Assembly (NCBI GenBank): GCA_037013685.1
Contig: CM072919.1
Coordinates: 45,832,116 to 45,896,115, forward strand
Direction: 5' to 3'
Origin: Acridotheres tristis
Taxonomy: Eukaryota; Chordata; Aves; Passeriformes; Sturnidae
Length of the DNA stretch: 64,000 nt
The notes under the pieces are model-generated. The model did not search any database and had not been told where the DNA came from. It saw only the letters and a list, made by a program, of their open reading frames with translations. Shown piece by piece: positions 27,001 to 33,670 of this stretch; position 1 is the stretch's first letter; each line of letters opens with the position of its first letter. Both the position numbers and the translations under genes were made by a program.

Positions 27001-28293
27001 CTTCCTTTAATTTTACTCACTTGTCCAACAATTTCACATATGAAATGGTTCTGTATTTCCTAAGTACTTTACTGCTTTAGCACATTCAGGTGCTAATATA
27101 TCAGTCAACTTTATTTGCCAGACCACAGTTCCTGAGAGAGAGATCCTGAGAAATTGGCACTGTGCTCAGAGGAATCAGTGATTATGAACATTCTAACCCT
27201 GGTGCATAATAGAGTAGGAAGTTTAAAGTTTGCATAGAACAATATCGAAATTTTGTTCCTCAAGGTTCAAGGGCTAGTGCTAGAAGTCACAATAAAAATA
27301 CTGACTTAAATCTATTGGTTACCTTTCTCTGAGATAAGCTTAAGAAATGCCTTCAGAGATTTTTTTGTTCATAATCAAGATTAGACTGTTGTCAAACTAT
27401 TTAAAGGTTAGTTAAGGGCTTGTATTAAAAAGCGTAAAGTAAGGTAAAGTAAAATCTGTTTAATAAATGGAACCTTACATCTTTGAAATATTTTTTAATA
27501 AGGTTTTAGAGTAAGGTCATTACCGATCCCTTTGTTTTGATTTTGCATCTTGCTCCATTTTGGATATATCAGCTGAGATGCATTCAATTTACTGAAATAC
27601 ATTCTTCAGCTGTCAGTTTATCCTTAGTTTGAGTTTGTCATAATAAGACATTCAGTAAAGAACAGTGTCTTTTCAATTCATCTCCGACTCTACAGGGATG
27701 TGATCAACTACTTCTATTATAAGAGGGCAGTGTAGAAAACTCTAATCCATTAAGATTATTAACAACTTTTTTTTCCTTTTCTTTTTTTCTTTTCTTTTTT
27801 GTGAAATAGAATGATTGCTACAACATTGACTAGAACATTAACTGTGCCTGAAAGTTTTTTGATAGGTATGATTTTTCATCTGGAGAAAGAGCATCATGTG
27901 GAAGCTGACAGCACTTACATTCATGACATGTGAAGACTGCCACATTTAAGTAGTAAATGCCAAAGTTCTTCAAGATAAAAATAAGCTGTTGTGAATTGCT
28001 GAGTGTTCTCAGATTGTTCTGTCTTCTCTGACATCCAGAGTGTTCAGCATTTTGCAGCAGCAAGTAGTTCTAGTTCATGTAATGCAAGTGTACTGCAACT
28101 CCTGCAAAACCCTCAGGGATTAACTGTTGTGCAAGAAAAGAGACCTAATGCTTTTGATTAGGGGTCAAAGTCATAAGAGAATGACTGCTAAACCGTACAG
28201 CAGCCTGTTTAGGGGAAGATGTTACCTGTTTATAATTCTGTAAGAAAACAACTAATCATAACTCTTAACTTGTCATTTCTGTATTTCCAGTAA
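2849..28293 (+). CDS. PIP5K1B: PIP5K1B, 3' half: phosphatidylinositol-4-phosphate 5-kinase type I beta (partial, spliced)
   Basis: The product phosphorylates PI4P to PI(4,5)P2 at the plasma membrane and other membranes. Coding exons are 2849-3060, 4678-4761, 4874-4922, 5450-5534, 10351-10506, 11243-11387 and 18548-18665, plus TAA at 28291-28293. All junctions are AG/GT and reading phases join without a break, giving 283 residues; the human protein is about 540, so the N-terminal half lies upstream of the window. Visible kinase features are IMDYSLL (putative catalytic Asp, codon 2873), the GIID metal-binding motif in exon 2, and the KKLEHSW activation loop, whose Lys pair and Glu mark type I PIP kinases. 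The tail has [14 protein letters not shown] and QEWKDEK segments and ends NASVLDVYL, a C-terminus I recognise from PIP5K1B rather than PIP5K1A or 1C. The family assignment is secure. The terminal exon is inferred from the splice site and phase. Confidence 0.95.
3061..4677 (+). other. PIP5K1B intron
   Basis: Non-coding AT-rich intron between the catalytic-loop exon and the IID exon. I see no repeat element, RNA gene or strong motif in it. Confidence 0.8.
4678..4761 (+). CDS. PIP5K1B: PIP5K1B internal exon, IID motif
   Basis: The acceptor is tctcttag and the donor gtaagc; length is 84 nt. It encodes [19 protein letters not shown] followed by IIDILQSY. The Asp of GIID corresponds to the DFG-like metal-binding Asp of PIP kinases. 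The first base completes a Thr codon from the previous exon and the last two begin an Arg codon. Confidence 0.95.
4874..4922 (+). CDS. PIP5K1B: PIP5K1B internal exon, activation loop
   Basis: A very short exon (49 nt) with acceptor catttag and donor gtaagt. It encodes (R)[16 protein letters not shown]. The Lys pair (codons 4881 and 4884) is known to matter for plasma-membrane targeting. The Glu (codon 4890) marks the PI4P-specific type I class; type II enzymes have Ala there. The exon ends in phase 0. Confidence 0.94.
5450..5534 (+). CDS. PIP5K1B: PIP5K1B internal exon
   Basis: The acceptor is tcttgtag and the donor gtaaga; length is 85 nt. It encodes [19 protein letters not shown] then NARVFKKVQ, the end of the kinase core. 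This directly continues the activation loop of the previous exon. Confidence 0.95.
5794..6545 (-). mobile_element. Solo LTR of an endogenous retrovirus (passerine ERVL-like), antisense
   Basis: Read on the minus strand it has a GC-rich middle, a poly(A) signal (TTTATT on + at 5921-5926, so AATAAA on -), and about 125 bases of U5-like sequence ending in AAACCAGGATA, close to the AAACCAGGACA end I associate with songbird ERV LTRs. The + strand is open for 183 codons (6002-6553). This is an antisense frame through the LTR with no recognisable domain and is not called as a gene. No gag, pol or env lies beside it, hence solo. Edges are approximate and no target-site duplication could be fixed. Confidence 0.68.
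7165..8008 (+). mobile_element. CR1 LINE, 5'-truncated 3' end
   Basis: Typical avian CR1 text: cctgggcagaaggacttg, gaggctggacatgacccagc, atcctgggctgcat, gtggccagcagggccaggga, then cccttccaac and an ATTCTGTGA-type terminus near 8000. It holds the C-terminal part of ORF2 and the 3' UTR, broken by substitutions and indels. Frames on either strand here are shadows of the element. Confidence 0.9.
8125..8340 (+). repeat. Diverged duplicate segment, copy 2
   Basis: Partner of 1557-1745 and in the same orientation, about 6.6 kb downstream in a different PIP5K1B intron. It starts shortly after the 3' end of the CR1 copy that ends near 8008. Matches include the motif gctgaaattgcat. Confidence 0.6.
10351..10506 (+). 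CDS. PIP5K1B: PIP5K1B internal exon, C-terminal tail
   Basis: The acceptor is taatgcag and the donor gtattg; length is 156 nt. It encodes [19 protein letters not shown], then [18 protein letters not shown] and [11 protein letters not shown]. It joins in phase to the exon at 5450-5534 across a 4.8 kb intron that holds an LTR and a CR1 copy. Confidence 0.93.
10507..11242 (+). other. PIP5K1B intron
   Basis: A 736-base intron between two tail exons. Nothing was recognised beyond ordinary splice signals. Confidence 0.8.
11243..11387 (+). CDS. PIP5K1B: PIP5K1B internal exon, C-terminal tail
   Basis: The acceptor is catatgcag and the donor gtaaag; length is 145 nt. It encodes a Ser-rich tail, [20 protein letters not shown] then [19 protein letters not shown] and DQPTLYSS. 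The [15 protein letters not shown] core is typical of PIP5K1B. The family's disordered tail is regulatory and not catalytic. Confidence 0.92.
12478..13185 (+). mobile_element. CR1 LINE, 5'-truncated, ORF2 C-terminus partly open
   Basis: CR1 hallmarks are tggctggacagtgcccaggc, aatggcatcctggcctgtgt, gagtgctgtgtccagttctg and, near the end, aaggtctctttcaacctc plus gattctgtg. Two plus-strand frames (12498-12776 and 12805-13116) still read the ORF2 C-terminus, for example [20 protein letters not shown], split by a frame change near 12780-12805. The copy is defective. It belongs to a CR1 group different in sequence from the one at 7.2-8.0 kb. Confidence 0.92.
18238..18276. repeat. Inverted repeat, 17-bp arms, 5-base loop
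   Basis: The left arm 18238-18254 and right arm 18260-18276 are reverse complements except at one position, with 13 perfect pairs (AATGAAATTATGT). The composition is AT-rich. It lies 270 bases upstream of the 18548 splice acceptor. The loop is too short for a typical microRNA precursor. Confidence 0.6.
18548..18665 (+). CDS. PIP5K1B: PIP5K1B last amino-acid-coding exon
   Basis: The acceptor is ctctttgcag and the donor gtaagt; length is 118 nt. It encodes [20 protein letters not shown], then [19 protein letters not shown], ending in phase 0 after Leu. No stop lies inside the exon. If the downstream intron were retained, the frame would add [13 protein letters not shown] before a stop at 18705-18707. 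Confidence 0.93.
19660..19860 (-). mobile_element. CR1 LINE 3' end fragment, antisense
   Basis: The + strand reads the reverse complement of a CR1 tail: ctcaggttgatggggcctc, then a diverged form of the CR1 segment ending caccctggataag, then ctgccacatccctgcag. It is old and diverged, so the edges are approximate. Confidence 0.7.
20520..21480 (+). mobile_element. CR1-like LINE fragment, endonuclease (EN) part of ORF2, decayed
   Basis: Broken frames recall the CR1 apurinic endonuclease: [20 protein letters not shown] (about 20530-20590), then [11 protein letters not shown], then [19 protein letters not shown] (20838 on, GDFN motif), LLDLLLTN (to 20999) and [14 protein letters not shown] text after a break near 21000. 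Most avian CR1 copies keep only the 3' end, so a copy with EN but no reverse transcriptase or 3' tail is less usual. The next block at 21487 looks like an LTR and may have cut it. Confidence 0.65.
21487..21920 (+). mobile_element. Possible LTR of a songbird endogenous retrovirus
   Basis: It begins TGTACTAGTTTGAAAGCAAA and has a TG start resembling songbird ERV LTRs. It contains aaaataaatgcaataataca and a moderately GC-richer middle unlike its flanks. The 3' edge and target-site duplication could not be set, and no internal retroviral gene follows. The 94-codon minus-strand frame here (21525-21809) has no recognised domain. This could also be an unrelated old repeat. Confidence 0.42.
23820..23885. 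repeat. AT-rich simple repeat
   Basis: Low-complexity run built of AATAAT and AAATAA units. Simple-sequence DNA with no coding sense. Confidence 0.7.
27764..27801 (+). repeat. Polypyrimidine tract
   Basis: An almost pure T/C run of about 38 bases, followed by gtgaaatag. It resembles a splice polypyrimidine tract but no AG acceptor or exon follows in a matching phase. Simple sequence. Confidence 0.65.
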
Positions 28294-29035
28294 CAAAGAA
28301 TGCATTAAGAGTAAAACTAAGAGAAGTGACCGTGGTTAATGAAGAGCACTTTCTGCAGTCCTCATTTAAGAAGGAGGAATTTGCTGAGCCTAATAGACAA
28401 AGAGTAATAATCAACGGAACTAATTCTAAGTGCCAGGATCTTTGAACCATAGAAAGGATTGATGGACTTGACAAAAATGACATGAAACATTCCACACTCT
28501 GCTGTCATCTGCTGTTGCTTGCTCAACTGTGAAGAACTGTGTATTCAGGCTGCTTTCTACAATATTGCCAATCACCTTTTTTGCATTTTGAAGTGATATT
28601 TTCTTATCAGCTCTCTAGTGGTTTCATTTGCATGCATTGTGTAACTGCACAAGCAAAATCTATTACCTACTCTACCTATTTAAAAATAAACACAGTGGTG
28701 AATAAAATCAATTTCATTTTTTAGACTCCCTCAGTTCTATTGCTTAGGTCCACATCATTGGAAATTGGAACTGATGTTGTATGAGGGTTAGGGCAAATCT
28801 CTGCACACACCATATGAAAATGAGCTTCTAAAGATACTTTTGCTGTTGGTAAAAAGGAGATAAAAATGGTATTTATAACAAGGCCTTATGTTGTGTACAT
28901 ATATTGTCCTTGAAATAGTTTTGATTTTGCTTTATTTCTTGTACAAGAGAAATTCTATAATTTATTTAGAAAATACTACTGTAAACTATAGTTTTATTGA
29001 TGAATTAAAGATTTTATTCTAAAGACTATCACTGC
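28291..29035 (+). other. PIP5K1B: PIP5K1B terminal exon: TAA stop plus 3' UTR
   Basis: A good acceptor (ctgtatttccag) is followed at once by TAA, which closes the frame left open in phase 0 at 18665 and reproduces the usual VYL C-terminus. The rest would be about 0.74 kb of 3' UTR. Candidate poly(A) signals are AATAAA at 28685 and 28701 and ATTAAA at 29004. The exon is inferred from splice site and phase; the 3' end is approximate. Confidence 0.72.
29004..29009 (+). terminator. Candidate poly(A) signal of PIP5K1B
   Basis: ATTAAA lies about 700 bases after the inferred stop and is followed by T-rich sequence. Earlier AATAAA copies at 28685-28690 and 28701-28706 could give a shorter 3' UTR. 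Confidence 0.4.
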
Positions 29036-30279
29036 TGTCATCCTGCTACTGAGCTATACTGGATTTAATTGTTCTTTCATTTCTCTACCTTCATGAGACA
29101 GTCATAAGAGGCCTCTTGAGATATGACAAACATGGCATCTGTCTTTACTAGCTCTATAATAAAAATGAGAATCTTGAAATTAGAGCAGGAAAGTCAAAGT
29201 AACATATTCAAGAGGCATTGCTTTATGAAACCATTTCATGTTTTTCAGTATGGGCAGTCATTTTAGTGTAACTACAGAAACTGTTTTAGTTCCCTAATTT
29301 CCCAAGTAACAGGGAGATATTCCCAAATGCCAGTGATCATCAGTCCAAGATTTCATACTCTGATGCAGTGGTGGATTTAAAAATTTGCACAAGTGTCACT
29401 TAGAAAGCTACCAAAGTTATTGGTCATAACATGTCTTCTAGGAGAAAGCATAATAAACCTGCTAAATTGACAAAATCAGAAGTTGGTATTTTAAGTCCTA
29501 GAATTACCCTTTGTACCAGTATAGAATTTTTCTTTTAAGGATTTAGTGTGGTGGATTTTTTGTTTTGGCTTGGTGAGAGATGGTGGTGGTGGGGTTTTTT
29601 TATTTTATTTTGATATAATCTTATAATCCTGACAAGTAAGAATAATAATTCCTTAATTATGCATACTATAGAGGAATTTAAAGCAGTTTTGGGTTTTTTG
29701 CTTTCTGAGTATGCAGAGTCTAAGGCTTCACTTGGAGCCTGTATCTCATGATTACCACTTTCCTAGGCTTTAAAATTAGACTGCTTAATCTCAGCAAGGT
29801 AATTTTTCTGCAGCATTCCTCTGAGAAAAACAAAACCAATCTGCATGTCCTGTGAGTAAAAATATTTTGTACATCTCTATCAAGCGTCTGCTCCTTCATG
29901 TACAGTGAACAGGATATTTAGAATTGGTCTCTGTGCAAAGCAGGTATTTGTCATTAGCATTATTTGGGGAAAAATGTTTAAGTACCTGATTAACCTTCAT
30001 AAAGAACACCCATGACAATTTTTCCCCAGTTGGCTAGTAACTATAGCATCTGAATAATTTCTTCTTAGGAAGAACCCAAAGGATTCACAACTTAACTGCA
30101 ACAGAACAATTCAAAAACAGAATGTCTATATCAAACGATTCTGAAACATCTTTTGTGTACAATCCCTTGAACCCAGTAATTTATAAAGCAAAACAGTCGT
30201 TTAACACTTGAAAAAGGAAATCCTGTATGACTATGGAGCCTGCTGGGGAAACCTTCTCCAAAGCATGTGCACTTAAAAG

Positions 30280-30306
30280 GGGGGTGTGTGTGTATGTGTG
30301 TGTGTG
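30280..30306. repeat. (GT)n microsatellite
   Basis: G-run then TG dinucleotides interrupted once by TGTA. Likely polymorphic in length. Confidence 0.85.
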
Positions 30307-31514
30307 ATTAATGATCAGTAACTTGTAACCCATTTTGCTCTCTAGTGCATAAAATGGTATAAATTTTCAAACATCAAAGAGCACAGGAGTTTGTATGGAT
30401 GTGCAAGTTTCATGTTTAAATATTTTGGTTCTCTTCTTCTTGCATTGGTGTTTCACATTGGTAGCACTTGATGAAAATATAAAGACTTATAAATATACTT
30501 GTAGAGCTGATGAGGCAGGTCATGTCAAGTAAAAATAATGTACAGAGGCACAGTCAACTCCTGGGAATCTTAAAGTATTGGTCTGTTTCTCCAGATCGAA
30601 TTTGCCATGGGGATCAAAGAAGAATTAGGTCACAAACATGAGCTATCTGTGGGCAGTGGAATCTGAATACTCTGGCCCTGCAAGCTGCTCAGAATGAAAA
30701 AGCACAGGTTGATGCCAGCTTAGAGAAAGGTATGGAATAATTCCAAAGTTTTATTATTTGAGCTTGTGACTTAATCATATGGCATTCAGAGGTGAAGTTT
30801 TGCCTTTGGTGGTCGTACCACCAAATAGTTGCCCTCAGTTAATAAAAAATAAAACAAAAGGTTCCAAACAAATAAAACCCCCAGCCAAACAAATGAACCC
30901 ACTTTGCGTCCTTGTACTACAATGGTTTGAAAGCACACATATCCCAGCATCTATTTTCTTGTTGACTGCTTATACTTCAGGCAATTTAAGTTCATATAAC
31001 TCAATGGTATTTTCCCAACCCTTCCATTAGACAGTGACAGAAGAGCAATCAGTAGCGCACTCCCCGTTATTCGTAGAAGCCATTTGCTGAAACGTTTCCA
31101 GTGATTCATACATTTGCTTAAAGTAAAAAAACTCAGCTCTTTCCAGACTGAATGTGTGAGGCCTGACCCTGCAGCACTTCTGCATCTGGAACTCCTTCAC
31201 AGGTATTTTACATCAGCACAAAAAGGTACTCATACCAATATTGTGGTACGGCCAACATTAACCTAAGGGACAGGAATCAAGATTAAAAATATTGAGAAAG
31301 TCATTGTTTAAATTGCTAATCCCTAATTTGAGCCCTTTAGAAGCTCTGTAACTGATCCTTGCTTGGTAGTAGTATCTTGTAAAATTCACTAACTTGAACT
31401 TTACATTTGAGTTAACTGTTGAACTTTACATTTGAATTAAAGTTAACTGTAGTTAACTTTTGAAATATTTGGTATGTGAAATTGCTAGTGCTAGAGAAAA
31501 TATTTAATTATTGT

Positions 31515-31593
31515 TTGTCATTAACTTAGAAACACATTGATTGTCACTAACTTAGAAAATTCATTGATTTGTCATTAACTTAAAAACACAAGA
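31515..31593 (+). repeat. Imperfect tandem repeat, three units of 26-27 bp
   Basis: Units 31515-31540, 31541-31567 and 31568-31593 share TTGTCAYTAACTTARAAA and end ATTGA or CAAGA. About 100 bases upstream, gaactttacatttga also appears twice (31396 and 31421), so the whole stretch has been built by small duplications. Confidence 0.75.
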
Positions 31594-32294
31594 TGAACAT
31601 TTCTTATTGAGAGTTCTTTATGACTTGGATGACTAGAGAGAAATCACTGTGGAACTAGTTGGATGATAATCAGAAAACATCCAAGGTTCTTTTTCTAGGA
31701 AAAGCAAGCTGTATAAATGAGCACCATCTTTAAATAGACTAAATACTACATAAAAGAACAGGTATTCCTCCGTTCTTCTAACTGTTTTCCTCCTTCCCTA
31801 CCAAGGTATGAAAAATCAGTAATTTGCTTTACCAATGTATTCTGTAGTATGATACAAGCAATTTGTTCCTACAAGCCTTATCTCAGTCTGTAAACCATTA
31901 TTCCTATAGAAACATAAGTAGCTTCTCCCAGCAGGGCTAAGAATGGGTTGTTCTTAAGGATCCAAAGAGTATCTTAAATCTTCTTGATGTATGAAAACCT
32001 TCCCCACAAAATACAACACGAATACAAACTGGGAAGACACTGGTAACAAAGAAAGACAGGAGTCTGTTGAAAAGAGCCAAGAAGCTGGCTAAGTTAGATA
32101 ATTTGGAACAAACAGCTTTTAGGAAAACAGACTTCCTAATTTCAGTTGAAATTTGTGCAAGTGGCTTGAATTGTTTGAGCTTTTTCCCCTTGTGTAGAGT
32201 AAAATAATTTTGGCTTATAGAAAAATATTCCAAAATTACAGATCTTGGTGAGAAACTTATTAATTTATTCCCTAATGCAGTGGAAGATGAATAG

Positions 32295-32405
32295 AATCAA
32301 TAGAATAGTTTGGATTGGAAGGGACCTTTCAAGGTCACCTAGTCTAACCCCTCTGCCATAAGCAGGGATATCTTCAACTAGATCAGGTGGCTCAGAGCAC
32401 CCAGC
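32295..32405 (-). mobile_element. CR1 LINE 3' terminal stub, antisense
   Basis: The + strand shows the reverse complement of the CR1 3' end: an ATAGAATAG-type repeat, gtttggattggaagggacc, tttcaaggtcacctagtc and taacccctctgcc. About 110 bases remain. Confidence 0.88.
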
Positions 32406-32962
32406 TGCTTACTTTAATAAAGTTTTTGAAATATAAAAATGCATCACACAGTAACTAGAAGTAACCTTCTGACTACTTGTATGCTTTTCATATTTATGGT
32501 TTTACTTGCAATGGCTGGATCTTTTGACCTTCTCCTGTTGAAGGGTCTGAAGTGAGTTGTTTGTGCTTCCACAGAAACTGTGCGGGCTTTTTAAGAAATC
32601 TGTTAATAAGAATTATTTCTTACCTCTCATCTACTTGGCAAACCTAGTTTATTTCTTTCCGTTTCAGTAATAATACGACATGTCTGGCTGAGACTCTACA
32701 TCTTCACATGCTGCTGATGGTATGGCACCACCAGCATTTATTTTAACTCAGTGGAAAATGTCAGGTGTGATAAATCTTTATTTTTATTTTCCCTTTACTG
32801 GCTCAGCCGAACATTTTACCTGCAGGACGTACATCAGAATACTCCCTGTCACAGAAAATAGTCCTAGAACGGGTCCCTGAGTGGATACTTGGTGCGTAGT
32901 GTGGCGCCTAATTGCTTCTTCCCAGGCTCCAGCTCCTTGTAAAAGCCTCCTCAGTGGGACTG

Positions 32963-33046
32963 CCGGCTCTGAGAACCGCAGCCATCACGGCCGGCTCTGA
33001 GAACCGCAGCCATCACGGCCGGCTCTGAGGGCCACAGCGATGAAGG
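32963..33046 (+). repeat. 28-bp tandem repeat, three copies, upstream of FXN
   Basis: Units 32963-32990 and 32991-33018 are identical and 33019-33046 is diverged. Each starts CCGGCTCTGAG. The first two contain GCCATCACGG, with a reverse ATGGC core that resembles the YY1 core. It lies about 490 bases upstream of the FXN ATG. Confidence 0.85.
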
Positions 33047-33538
33047 CGCTCAGCGGGGCGGCCGCGTTAAATGGCCGCCGCACCTCCTTGTATTTTTGAC
33101 ACGTCAGGGTCGAGATCTCCCCGAGGGGAGCCTGAGCAGCACACCGGGCCCAGCACCTGTTTCTTAGGGACAGCCGTGTCAGGCCGTGCTAATGCCGGGG
33201 AAAGAACACCGGGATAAGGCTGGCGGGGAAACCGCCGCCGCCTCGACATCCTCGCCGGGCAGACAGACTGTACTCGGCTCCAGTACACCTGTGCTGTCTC
33301 GGTAGCAAAGTAGTTGTATTTGATTTATCCTGGGGCTGCTGAGGCTGGAGCCAGCAAGGGCTGAGAAGAAGACGAAAGCCGCACACGCTGTCCCTCTCCT
33401 CGGCTCTGCCGCGCGCCTGACGCAACGCTGCCGGGCCCGGCCCGCGCGGCCCCGCCGCTTTCCTCACACCGCCGCGGGAGGGCGGTGGCGCGCGCCGGCT
33501 CGGCCCCGCCCCGTCGCTTCCGCAGCGGCCCGGGCGCC

Positions 33539-33670
33539 ATGTGGCGGGCGGGGGCGGTGGGCGCTGTGCGCGCCGCGGGACGGGCGGCGGCGGCGGCGGG
33601 GGCGCGGCGGTGCGGCGGCAGCGGGGTCGCCCTGAGGGCAGGCACAGCCGCCGCCGGTAGCGGCCGCACG
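33539..33670 (+). CDS. FXN: FXN exon 1 coding part, mitochondrial leader
   Basis: ATG at 33539 opens [20 protein letters not shown] and the donor is gtgagc at 33671. Start choice: this ATG begins with MW as in human frataxin and gives a basic, Ala-rich leader. The frame is open further upstream but only from a GTG. A run of GCG codons (33583-33597) encodes poly-Ala and may vary in length. Confidence 0.92.

Larger units (their letters stand above)
18666..28290 (+). other. Last PIP5K1B intron
   Basis: A 9.6 kb intron before the stop-bearing terminal exon. It holds a CR1 stub (19660-19860), a CR1-like endonuclease remnant (20520-21480), an LTR-like block (21487-21920), an AT-rich stretch near 23820-23885 and a polypyrimidine run at 27764-27801. 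The rest shows nothing recognisable. Confidence 0.75.
29036..32929. other. Intergenic DNA between PIP5K1B and FXN
   Basis: About 3.9 kb. It contains a GT microsatellite (30280-30306), short tandem repeats (31396-31593) and a CR1 stub (32295-32405). PRKACG, which lies here in human, is an intronless retrogene and no equivalent kinase frame is seen. Confidence 0.7.

Noticed and set aside
29036..32929. PRKACG counterpart between PIP5K1B and FXN
   Set aside because: No kinase motifs are seen. PRKACG is an intronless mammalian retrogene, so its absence is expected.
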